Source: an uncultured Sphingobacteriales bacterium
GTDB taxonomy: Bacteria; Bacteroidota; Bacteroidia; Chitinophagales; Chitinophagaceae
Direction of reading: 5' to 3'
NCBI GenBank assembly: GCA_946887085.1
Contig: CAMPKG010000226.1
Span: 1-5,504, forward strand
Length of the DNA stretch: 5,504 bases
Made by a program: the position numbers and the translations under genes. Shown here one piece after another: positions 1 to 5,504 of the stretch. Each line of letters starts with the position of its first letter. Positions within the stretch are counted from its first letter, which is position 1. The notes beneath the pieces are model-generated. The model worked only from the letters and a program-made list of their open reading frames with translations, did no database searches and was not told where the DNA came from.

Positions 1-286
1 AGCCTATATGCAGGCGGGTAAGCCCATTATTATGGCCGTTGGTGGCGATGCGGAGATACTTGTGAACGAGGCGACAGCAGGAATTTGCTGTCCTCCCGAG
101 GATGCGGAGAAGCTTGCGGAAGCTGCCATTGCCCTTTCCTTGTTGACAGGGGAAGAGCTAAAGAGACTGGGCGAAAATGCCAAGGCCTATTTCGATGAAC
201 ACCTTTCCATCGAACATGGCGTGCAACATTTCTTAAAACTATTTCATAAAGTATCAAACCCTAAGTCGGCCTCGTATGCTGGTTGA
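1..286 (+). CDS. Glycosyltransferase family 4 (GT-B fold), C-terminal fragment, cut by window start
   Basis: The reading frame is already open at base 2 (Ala-Tyr-Met-Gln-Ala-Gly-Lys-Pro) and ends at TGA 284-286, so about 94 C-terminal residues are visible and the true start lies outside the window. The visible part matches the end of the nucleotide-sugar-binding domain of GT4 enzymes: a 'MQAGKPIIMAVGGDAE' segment, then 'EATAGICCPPEDAEKLAEAI'-like sequence, an acidic helix, and a closing 'AKAYFDEHLSIE' helix. This pattern is common in WbuB/WcaI-like transferases, which add a sugar to a lipid-linked oligosaccharide at the cytoplasmic face of the inner membrane. Donor and acceptor cannot be read from this piece. 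Its last 11 bases overlap the start of the epimerase gene, which suggests a shared transcript and translational coupling. The methionine at base 8 is internal, not a start. Family assignment is fairly sure; the substrate is unknown. Confidence 0.8.
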   Translation, partial: AYMQAGKPIIMAVGGDAEILVNEATAGICCPPEDAEKLAEAAIALSLLTGEELKRLGENAKAYFDEHLSIEHGVQHFLKLFHKVSNPKSASYAG

Positions 287-1370
287 TGTGATAGCAGGCG
301 CCAGGCCAAATTTCATGAAGGTCACTCCCATCATTGAACAGATCAGGGCCTTCAAAGCTGCGGGACATAACATCAATTACCGCCTCGTTCATACAGGTCA
401 GCACTACGACCATAATATGAGCGAGAGCTTTTTTAGGCAGTTAAACATCCCAATGCCGGATATCAATCTCGAAGTTGGTTCGGGCTCGCAGGGTGAGCAG
501 GCTGGTAATATCATTATTAAGTATGAGCAGGTATTGCTTGATAAGCCGGCTGATCTTACGCTTGTTGTAGGTGATGTTACATCGACGATGGCTTGCTCCA
601 TCGCCGCCAAAAAGCTGCAGATAAAAATAGCGCATGTTGAAGGTGGTATCCGTTCGTTCGATCTGTCGATGCCCGAAGAGATAAACAGGATGGTTACTGA
701 CTCAATCACCGATTATTTTTTCACTACCTCGCACACTGCAAATCAAAACCTGCTAAAGTCAGGTATAGATGAGAAGAATATTTTCTTCGTTGGTAATACG
801 ATGATCGATACGCTGCTGAAAAATATGAACCGGTTGTCGAAGCCTGCTATTTTTGATGAACTGCAGTTACAGGAAAGAGAATATTTTGTATTGACGCTTC
901 ACCGTCCAAACAATGTGGACGAAGGGGACAACCTGAAACGATTGATATCGGAGATAGTGATTAATGTAAACGGCCTGCCGATAATTTTCCCGGTACATCC
1001 GCGTACTGCAAAGAATTTAGCAAGCCTGGGCATAAACCATCCCAATCTTTACTATACAGAGCCGATGGGCTACCTGGAGTTTAACTACATGGTAAAGAAT
1101 GCAAAGGCGGTAATTACAGATTCAGGAGGTATTACAGAGGAAACCACCGTGATGGCGGTACCTTGCATTACCCTGCGTAACAACACCGAACGTCCTGAGA
1201 CCGTAACCGTGGGGACCAACGAACTCGTTGGTACAAACCCGGATGCGATCAAACCTGCGCTTGAGAAGCTTTTTTCCGGCCAGTGGAAGAAAGGCGCTGT
1301 GCCAGAGTTATGGGATGGGAAAACAAGTGAACGTATTGTTGCGGCTATCTGCCGGCTCTTTGGCGTATAA
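276..1370 (+). CDS. wecB: UDP-N-acetylglucosamine 2-epimerase, non-hydrolysing (WecB family)
   Basis: Encodes 364 residues, close to the usual 360-390 for the family. Members interconvert UDP-GlcNAc and UDP-ManNAc in the cytoplasm by elimination and re-addition of UDP, supplying ManNAc or ManNAcA precursors for surface polysaccharides. The N-terminal 'AGARPNFMKVTPI' loop (residues 7-19) and 'HTGQHYDHNMS' (39-49) are present. Residues matching the E. coli catalytic set are all visible: Asp100 in 'VVGDVTST', Glu122 in 'HVEGGIRS', Glu134 in 'MPEEINR' and His209 in 'LTLHRPNN'. The UDP-binding 'DSGGITEE' is at 282-289, followed by 'RNNTERPET' (301-309). The start at 276 places the GxRP loop at the normal distance from Met1. 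It overlaps the preceding glycosyltransferase gene by 11 bases. The related FnlC/Cap5G enzymes act on 6-deoxy sugars, but their N-terminal loop differs from 'RPNFMKVTP', so a UDP-GlcNAc epimerase is preferred. Exact substrate is inferred. Confidence 0.92.
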   Translation: MLVDVIAGARPNFMKVTPIIEQIRAFKAAGHNINYRLVHTGQHYDHNMSESFFRQLNIPMPDINLEVGSGSQGEQAGNIIIKYEQVLLDKPADLTLVVGDVTSTMACSIAAKKLQIKIAHVEGGIRSFDLSMPEEINRMVTDSITDYFFTTSHTANQNLLKSGIDEKNIFFVGNTMIDTLLKNMNRLSKPAIFDELQLQEREYFVLTLHRPNNVDEGDNLKRLISEIVINVNGLPIIFPVHPRTAKNLASLGINHPNLYYTEPMGYLEFNYMVKNAKAVITDSGGITEETTVMAVPCITLRNNTERPETVTVGTNELVGTNPDAIKPALEKLFSGQWKKGAVPELWDGKTSERIVAAICRLFGV

Positions 1371-1399
1371 ATGGCGATCTTGCAAAAAGTAATTGCCTG

Positions 1400-2011
1400 A
1401 TGTATAAACTGTACATAAAACGGATTCTTGATTTTATCCTGTCATTATCTGGCTTTGTGATTTTACTTCCGGTATTTGTCGTTGTTGTCATTATGCTCAT
1501 TTTTGCCAACGATGGTAAGCCCTTCTTTTTTCAGCCACGTATTGGTAAGAATAACAGGATATTCAGGGTCATCAAGTTTAAGACGATGAACGACCGAAAG
1601 GACAGATCGGGGAAGCTGTTACCTGATGCAGAGCGCTTGACCGGCCTCGGCAAATTCGTCAGAAGAACATCGCTGGACGAGATACCCCAGTTGCTCAATG
1701 TTATCAAGGGCGACATGAGTTTGGTAGGTCCGCGGCCATTGTTGGTAGAATACTTACCCCTGTATAATGCACAGCAGCGCAGGCGGCATGAAGTATTGCC
1801 GGGCATCACAGGCTGGGCACAGATCAACGGTCGGAACACCCTGACCTGGGAACAAAAATTTAATTATGATGTGTGGTATGTCGACAACATATCATTTACC
1901 TTAGACCTGTCAATTTTGTTGCGAACGGTCAGAAAGATCATTGTGTCAGAAGGCATTAATTCTGAAACATCAGCAACAATGGAGAAATTTACCGGGTCAC
2001 CCAACGTTTGA
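1400..2011 (+). CDS. PglC-type sugar transferase (monotopic polyprenyl-phosphate phosphoglycosyl transferase)
   Basis: Encodes 203 residues, the size of the minimal PglC-like enzymes rather than the long WbaP/WcaJ forms. The family moves a sugar 1-phosphate from a UDP-sugar to undecaprenyl phosphate on the inner face of the cytoplasmic membrane, the first membrane step of glycan assembly. 'KRILDFILSLSGFVILLPVF' (7-26) starts a single hydrophobic segment reaching about residue 35, with a proline at 24 where PglC has its helix-break-helix proline (re-entrant anchor). 'IKFKTMND' (58-65) precedes the catalytic Asp93-Glu94 dyad in 'RRTSLDEIPQLLNVIKGDMS', the same numbering as in Campylobacter PglC. 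'LVGPRPLL' (108-115) and 'LPGITGWAQINGRN' (133-146) complete the domain. The adjoining PglD- and PglE-like genes suggest the transferred sugar is an N-acetylated 4-amino-6-deoxy-HexNAc such as diacetylbacillosamine; that specificity is inference. The start codon overlaps the stop of a nine-codon reading frame (1371-1400). Confidence 0.92.
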   Translation: MYKLYIKRILDFILSLSGFVILLPVFVVVVIMLIFANDGKPFFFQPRIGKNNRIFRVIKFKTMNDRKDRSGKLLPDAERLTGLGKFVRRTSLDEIPQLLNVIKGDMSLVGPRPLLVEYLPLYNAQQRRRHEVLPGITGWAQINGRNTLTWEQKFNYDVWYVDNISFTLDLSILLRTVRKIIVSEGINSETSATMEKFTGSPNV

Positions 2012-2015
2012 TGAG

Positions 2016-2612
2016 ATGGTAGTTTACGGAGCGAGCGGACATGCTAAGGTCGTTATCGAGCTAATGGAAGTCAATAATATTGGCTATATTGTCATTTGGG
2101 ACGATACGGATAAACCTGCCATTTGGCAATACAATGTCAAAAGACCTTCTCTAGAGGACCTGGCGGAAGATGCCAGGATGGTTATCGGTATCGGTAACAA
2201 CAGCACACGTAAAACTATCGCGGAGAGATATGATGGAAAGGCCCGGTACGCCGCGGTCATTCACCCCGGTGCTTTAATAAGCAAAAGGGTTCAGGTTGGC
2301 GATGGAACAGTTGTAATGGCAGGAACTGTTATTAATACAGATACCCGTATCGGGCAGCATTGTATCATCAATACTTCGGCATCTATCGACCATGATTGCG
2401 ACCTGGCGGATTATGTACATATTTCGCCCAATGCTACCCTCTGTGGTAATGTATCAGTAGGAGAGGGTCCACATGTGGGAGCCGGCAGTGTGGTCATACA
2501 GGGGATACGGATAGGGAAATGGAGCACGATAGGCGCAGGGGCGGTGGTTATTAAAGACGTACCTGATTACGCAACAGTCGTAGGAAACCCCGGAAGATTA
2601 ATTAATGGATAA
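2016..2612 (+). CDS. PglD-type sugar O/N-acetyltransferase (left-handed beta-helix)
   Basis: Encodes 198 residues from the ATG at 2016. This start is chosen because the protein then begins 'MVVYGASGHAKVV', the standard N-terminus of the PglD/NeuD family. An in-frame ATG at 1941 would add 25 unrelated residues lying inside the previous gene. The N-terminal 1-75 region is the Rossmann-like UDP-sugar-binding domain ('GASGHAK', 'VIGIGNNSTR'). From about residue 83 the left-handed beta-helix of hexapeptide repeats follows. 'SIDHDCDLADYVHISPNATL' carries His126, matching the catalytic base (His125) of Campylobacter PglD. 'GAGSVVIQG' and 'VVGNPGRLI' near the end fit the acetyl-CoA-binding coils. The likely role is N-acetylation of the C4 amino group of a UDP-amino sugar made by the next gene's product. 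It sits 4 bases after the PglC-type gene and 9 before the aminotransferase. The family is sure; the acceptor is inferred from context. Confidence 0.9.
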   Translation: MVVYGASGHAKVVIELMEVNNIGYIVIWDDTDKPAIWQYNVKRPSLEDLAEDARMVIGIGNNSTRKTIAERYDGKARYAAVIHPGALISKRVQVGDGTVVMAGTVINTDTRIGQHCIINTSASIDHDCDLADYVHISPNATLCGNVSVGEGPHVGAGSVVIQGIRIGKWSTIGAGAVVIKDVPDYATVVGNPGRLING

Positions 2613-2621
2613 AATTCTTGT

Positions 2622-3770
2622 ATGAAACCTAAGATCTGGCTTTCTTCTCCTCATATGGGCGGCAACGAGCAATCGTACGTCAAAGAGGCTTTCGATACGA
2701 ATTGGGTAGCACCACTTGGATTTAATGTTGACAATTTTGAAAAAGACCTTTCTCTTTTCCTGTCAGGCGATGTCCATGTTACAGCACTTAGCTCGGGAAC
2801 TGCTGCATTGCATTTGGCATTGATACTTCTTGGCGTTAAGCCGGGTGATGAAGTTATTTGCCAGAGCATGACTTTTTCGGCTTCGGCTAACCCCATTAGC
2901 TATGTTGGTGCAACTCCTGTATTTGTGGATAGTGAGCCGGGGACCTGGAATATATCGCCGTTTCACCTGGAAGAGGCCATAAGATCCCGGATGGCCGTCG
3001 GAAGAAAACCGAAGGCCATCATTCCCGTGCACCTCTATGGCATGCCGGCAAATATGGCGGAAATACAGAGGGTGGCGGATCAGTATGACATACCTGTTTT
3101 GGAGGATGCGGCAGAAGCTCTGGGCTCTTCTATAGATGGCCGGAAATGCGGCACATTCGGTGATATTTCGATACTGTCGTTTAATGGGAACAAGATCATA
3201 ACGACCTCGGGTGGTGGTGCGTTGGTTTCCGCCCGGAAAGCATATACGGATAAAGCATTTTTCCTGGCAACGCAGGCCAGGGATCACGCCCCTCATTACC
3301 AACATTCTGAGATCGGGTATAACTACCGCTTAAGTAATATTTGCGCCGGAATTGGCCGCGGACAAATGGAGGTATTGCCATCGCGGGTTAGGCGCAGGCG
3401 TGCAATACACGATACCTACCGGGAAAGATATGGCAATCATCCCGGTATTAGCTTTGTCGCTGAGCCTGAAGGTTATTTCAGCAATCGTTGGCTTACCACC
3501 ATCCTGGTCGATCCGCAGGAGGCCGGATTTGACCGCGAAACTTTACGCCTGGCTTTTGAAGCAGACAACATAGAGTCGAGACCACTTTGGAAACCAATGC
3601 ATTTACAGCCTGTATTTGCCGGTTGCCCTTTTTATGGAGATGGTACTTCTGCCAGGTTATTCGACTATGGCCTCTGCCTTCCATCGGGCTCCAATCTCTC
3701 TGATGATGACTTTGAACGGATATTTGATGTTATGGATAGCGTGTTTCAAAAGGCTCCTATAACACATTGA
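2622..3770 (+). CDS. DegT/DnrJ/EryC1/StrS-family aminotransferase, PglE-like
   Basis: Encodes 382 residues, typical length for these fold-type I PLP enzymes, which transfer the amino group of glutamate to a keto nucleotide sugar in the cytoplasm. Visible landmarks: 'LSSGTAALHLAL' (57-68), which binds the cofactor phosphate; 'VFVDSEPGTWNI' (100-111); 'PVHLYGMPANM' (135-145); Asp162 in 'LEDAAEALGSS', which contacts the pyridine nitrogen; and the Schiff-base Lys191 in 'SFNGNKIITTSGGGALVS'. The 'NGNK' lysine motif and the opening 'IWLSSPHMGGNEQSYV' resemble PglE-type C4-aminotransferases, which convert UDP-2-acetamido-4-keto-2,6-dideoxyglucose to the 4-amino sugar. The adjoining acetyltransferase gene fits this. 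'YNYRLSNICAGIGRGQME' (233-250) is the usual substrate/dimer region. The NAD-dependent 4,6-dehydratase that must act first is not in the window. A 49-base gap with a promoter match follows, so this is probably the last gene of its unit. Confidence 0.92.
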   Translation: MKPKIWLSSPHMGGNEQSYVKEAFDTNWVAPLGFNVDNFEKDLSLFLSGDVHVTALSSGTAALHLALILLGVKPGDEVICQSMTFSASANPISYVGATPVFVDSEPGTWNISPFHLEEAIRSRMAVGRKPKAIIPVHLYGMPANMAEIQRVADQYDIPVLEDAAEALGSSIDGRKCGTFGDISILSFNGNKIITTSGGGALVSARKAYTDKAFFLATQARDHAPHYQHSEIGYNYRLSNICAGIGRGQMEVLPSRVRRRRAIHDTYRERYGNHPGISFVAEPEGYFSNRWLTTILVDPQEAGFDRETLRLAFEADNIESRPLWKPMHLQPVFAGCPFYGDGTSARLFDYGLCLPSGSNLSDDDFERIFDVMDSVFQKAPITH

Positions 3771-3774
3771 TGGT

Positions 3775-3805
3775 TTTGGCAACCCCGCTTTTTCTACTAC
3801 TTTTG
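3775..3805 (+). promoter_or_regulatory. Bacteroidota-type promoter upstream of the export lipoprotein gene
   Basis: A TTTG box at 3775-3778 is followed after exactly 19 bases by TACTTTTG at 3798-3805, a full match to the TAnnTTTG -7 element. This is the described Bacteroides/Flavobacterium vegetative promoter arrangement (-33 TTTG, spacer about 19-21). It lies wholly in the gap between the aminotransferase stop and the ATG at 3820. The predicted transcript would start at about 3809-3812, leaving a leader of roughly 8-11 bases that is rich in A and T and has no Shine-Dalgarno. The match is read directly; activity is inferred. Confidence 0.6.
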
Positions 3806-3819
3806 AGAAAATTTTTTTA

Positions 3820-4641
3820 ATGACACACACAAAGGCCCGCCGTGTAACAACGGGGCTATGTTTACTGATTGTCCTGGCCGGGTGCATTTTTGCAACCGGT
3901 TGCAGCAAAACAAAGGACATCGTCTATTTCCGTGATATTCCTGATTCGAATAACTACGTTGGAACCGTAAATGCTACGCAATTCGATCCGGATCGCATTC
4001 GTCACGACGATATCCTCAATATTACGATCCAGACCATAGATCCCAAAAGCCAGGAAGTATTTGCACCGGCTACAGGCGGCATTGCTGTGAATATGCCCGG
4101 CGCTATGATCCCCGGTTACCTGGTAGATAAGAACGGCAACGTTGAGCTCCCGCTGGTTGGTAAGATAAAAGTTGAAGGATTAACCTTTATTGAGGCGAAG
4201 GAAGCGATCCGGACCGTGGCTCAAAAATATTACAAAGACCCTGTTGTAAATGTGCGACTTGTAAATTTCCGCGTTACATTCCAGGGTGAGGTTGGCAGGC
4301 CCGGAACGGTTTTCTTTAACTATGAGAGAGTTGGTCTCCTCGACGGGCTGGGGCAGGCTGGGGACTTGACGGCATTTGGAAGGCGTGATAATGTATTGCT
4401 TATCCGGGAAGAGAATGGTCAAAAGAAATTTGTTCGTTTTAATCTCAATTCAAGCGATGTTTTCAAATCACCGTATTACTATCTCCGTTCAGGTGATATA
4501 GTAGTTGTACAGCCTAACATCGCCAGAGCAAGGACAGCGACAGTGGATCCAAACAGGGACAGGTTTATCAGCTATGGTATCACAGCCATTGGCCTTTTAG
4601 TAAATATTGCTACGTTCGTCATAGTGAATGAAAAGCGGTAG
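3820..4641 (+). CDS. Polysaccharide export outer-membrane lipoprotein (Wza/BexD family)
   Basis: Encodes 273 residues. Wza-family proteins form the multimeric outer-membrane channel through which capsule or exopolysaccharide leaves the cell. The N-terminus is a lipoprotein signal: basic 'THTKARR', a hydrophobic stretch (11-26), then Cys28 in 'FATGCSKTKDIVYF', the best lipidation site. A second lipobox-like 'VLAGC' ends at Cys22. A Poly_export domain spans about 55-147 ('DRIRHDDILNITI', 'GYLVDKNGNVELPLVGKI', 'YYKDPVVNVRL'). A single SLBB domain follows at about 150-232 ('VTFQGEVGRPGTV', 'YYYLRSGDIVVVQPN'). A hydrophobic segment at 249-269 near the C-terminus probably corresponds to the outer-membrane-spanning helix of Wza. 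At 273 residues it is shorter than E. coli Wza (about 380), which has extra SLBB domains; the compact form is usual in Bacteroidota. No upstream in-frame start lies close, and the next Met (92) is inside the domain. No Wzc partner gene is visible. Confidence 0.92.
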   Translation: MTHTKARRVTTGLCLLIVLAGCIFATGCSKTKDIVYFRDIPDSNNYVGTVNATQFDPDRIRHDDILNITIQTIDPKSQEVFAPATGGIAVNMPGAMIPGYLVDKNGNVELPLVGKIKVEGLTFIEAKEAIRTVAQKYYKDPVVNVRLVNFRVTFQGEVGRPGTVFFNYERVGLLDGLGQAGDLTAFGRRDNVLLIREENGQKKFVRFNLNSSDVFKSPYYYLRSGDIVVVQPNIARARTATVDPNRDRFISYGITAIGLLVNIATFVIVNEKR

Positions 4642-4738
4642 GTAGCGGGAACACAAGTTCTCCAAAAAAAGGCACCATCTGTTTCACTTTGTACAATTAA
4701 TGTATTAGTTTAGGGCAGGAAATATTCTTTTTGAAGCT
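4642..4738 (+). promoter_or_regulatory. Intergenic spacer with a weak Bacteroidota promoter candidate
   Basis: This 97-base gap separates the export lipoprotein gene from the barrel gene. TTTC at 4682-4685, 20 bases, then TAGTTTAG at 4706-4713 resembles TTTG-N20-TAnnTTTG with one mismatch in each box. A better TTTG at 4688-4691 has no good -7 partner at 19-21 bases. The candidate would give a leader of about 20 bases before the ATG at 4739. No convincing terminator is present: the short inverted repeat at 4647-4663 is followed by A residues, not T. The barrel gene could have its own promoter or be read through from upstream. Confidence 0.3.
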
Positions 4739-5482
4739 ATGAAAAAGGTTTTATTAGCTGTTTTACTTCTTTCTTCAGCAGGTGCTTATGCGCAGGACCT
4801 GGAGTTTGGCGTTGGTGGTGGTTTTAGCACCAATACTGCGCCGGATGGTAATATGCCATACAAACAGGATCAGTCGCTGACAAACTACGCGGGAACGCTT
4901 AAGCTGGTTTATACCACCCGCAATTTCTGGCAGTTTGGCCTTGACGGGCACGTAATGGAAATTGCAGGAAGATCAACAAAATCCTACCCTGGCCCGTTTG
5001 CCGGAGATACCGGAGGAGGTGATAACCGGAAGATCGTTTATGCAAAATTTGGGGTTTCGGTGTGCGGTGTGGCTAATAAAGCCTTTCATTCCTTTAATAA
5101 AGAGACCCACCAGTATGGTAAAAGCTACCTTTACGCGGGCGTGGCTTTGGGGTATGGGGCGGCCCGTAATGATCATATCGAATATACCTCGGGTGAGTCT
5201 TATAACGGCCCAGATGGCGGTCGTGGTATCGTGTTTGGTGGCCAGGCCGGGTATGTTGCCAATCTTTCCGAGAAATTAGGGTTCAACATAGAGGTCGCCC
5301 TGCGCAGAATGGATTTTAAATACGATGCCGGTGTGCCTTTGCTGACTCCGCACCAGGATCTTCATTACAATGTAATGGTGTTTCCGATAACCGTGGGATT
5401 AAGGTATTTTATTTTCCGGACAGATCGGACCTTGGTTCCAAGGTACGACGTCGTTCGTCCGTTAGGAAGATCTTCTTACTAG
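4739..5482 (+). CDS. Secreted, probable outer-membrane beta-barrel protein of unknown function
   Basis: Encodes 247 residues. I do not recognise the specific family. A clear Sec signal peptide is visible: 'MKKVLLAVLLLSSAGAYA', with likely signal peptidase I cleavage after Ala18 ('AYA|QD') and no lipobox cysteine. The mature part is rich in Gly, Tyr, Phe and alternating hydrophobic residues. It has strand-like segments such as 'LEFGVGGGFS' (21-30), 'AGTLKLVYTT' (51-60), 'FWQFGLDGHVMEI' (63-75), 'SYLYAGVALGYGAA' (129-142), 'GIVFGGQAGYVANL' (163-176), 'LGFNIEVALRRMDF' (180-193) and 'NVMVFPITVGLRYFIF' (211-226). This pattern suits a small eight-to-ten-strand OMP_b-brl-like barrel. After the last strand there is a tail of about 20 residues with several Arg. 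There is one cysteine in the mature protein (Cys109). Its place beside the export lipoprotein suggests a role in the surface-polysaccharide system, but this is guilt by association; an unrelated outer-membrane protein is possible. Confidence 0.75.
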   Translation: MKKVLLAVLLLSSAGAYAQDLEFGVGGGFSTNTAPDGNMPYKQDQSLTNYAGTLKLVYTTRNFWQFGLDGHVMEIAGRSTKSYPGPFAGDTGGGDNRKIVYAKFGVSVCGVANKAFHSFNKETHQYGKSYLYAGVALGYGAARNDHIEYTSGESYNGPDGGRGIVFGGQAGYVANLSEKLGFNIEVALRRMDFKYDAGVPLLTPHQDLHYNVMVFPITVGLRYFIFRTDRTLVPRYDVVRPLGRSSY

Positions 5483-5504
5483 ACAAAAATATTCAAGAAA
5501 AAAG

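Noticed and set aside
404..709. 101-codon minus-strand frame inside the epimerase gene
   Set aside because: It is antisense to a region encoding the conserved catalytic Asp and Glu motifs, with no supporting start context or domain.
1941..2015. Upstream in-frame ATG that would extend the acetyltransferase by 25 residues
   Set aside because: The extension lies in the coding region of the PglC-type gene, and family members begin directly at the 'VVYGASGHAK' segment, so the ATG at 2016 is preferred.
2763..3305. 180-codon open frame on the minus strand inside the aminotransferase gene
   Set aside because: It lies wholly antisense to a gene with clear catalytic motifs, and its translation shows no recognisable domain and an odd Arg/Cys/His-rich composition. 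It is a codon-bias shadow.
3772..3793. GGTT/AACC mini-hairpin followed by a T run after the aminotransferase gene
   Set aside because: A four-pair stem with the T run five bases away is too weak for a terminator, and the region is better explained by the overlapping promoter match.
4647..4663. Short inverted repeat (GGGAAC, 4-base loop, GTTCtCC) after the export lipoprotein gene
   Set aside because: The stem is only six pairs with a bulge, and it is followed by a run of A rather than T on the + strand, so it does not look like an intrinsic terminator.
4962..5279. 105-codon + strand frame inside the barrel protein gene
   Set aside because: It is out of frame with a gene that has a clear signal peptide and continuous strand pattern. 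Its own translation has no signal or domain.

Overview
The window looks like part of a cell-surface polysaccharide (capsule, exopolysaccharide or O-antigen-type) or glycoconjugate locus from a Bacteroidota bacterium, plausibly of the Chitinophagaceae/Sphingobacteriaceae type. Three things support that lineage. Starts are not preceded by strong Shine-Dalgarno sequences. A match to the Bacteroidota promoter (TTTG, 19 bases, TAnnTTTG) lies directly in front of the export gene. The protein families resemble those of that phylum, for example the lipoprotein start Cys-Ser-Lys-x-Lys-Asp-Ile-Val-Tyr-Phe. The genus is not determined. All seven genes are on the + strand.

Left block (1-3770), five tightly packed genes, probably one transcription unit that enters from outside the window. 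They are the C-terminal end of a GT4 glycosyltransferase, a non-hydrolysing UDP-GlcNAc 2-epimerase (wecB), a short PglC-type phosphoglycosyl transferase, a PglD-type sugar N-acetyltransferase and a PglE-type PLP aminotransferase. Junctions are an 11-base overlap or gaps of 29, 4 and 9 bases. The last two enzymes are expected to turn a UDP-4-keto-6-deoxy-HexNAc into a UDP-4-acetamido sugar. The PglC-type enzyme would load a sugar phosphate onto undecaprenyl phosphate as the first committed step. WecB would supply UDP-ManNAc for a later residue, and the GT4 enzyme would add a sugar. The 4,6-dehydratase needed to feed the aminotransferase is not in the window.

Right block (3771-5504). A 49-base gap carries a full consensus promoter, followed by a Wza-type outer-membrane export lipoprotein. 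After a 97-base gap with only a weak promoter candidate comes a secreted, probably beta-barrel outer-membrane protein that I do not recognise. The tyrosine kinase/chain-length regulator (Wzc), flippase and polymerase that normally complete an export system are not visible here.

No RNA genes, CRISPR arrays, insertion sequences, attachment sites or convincing terminators were seen. Nothing proves a wholly new system. The least explained element is the barrel protein next to the export lipoprotein.
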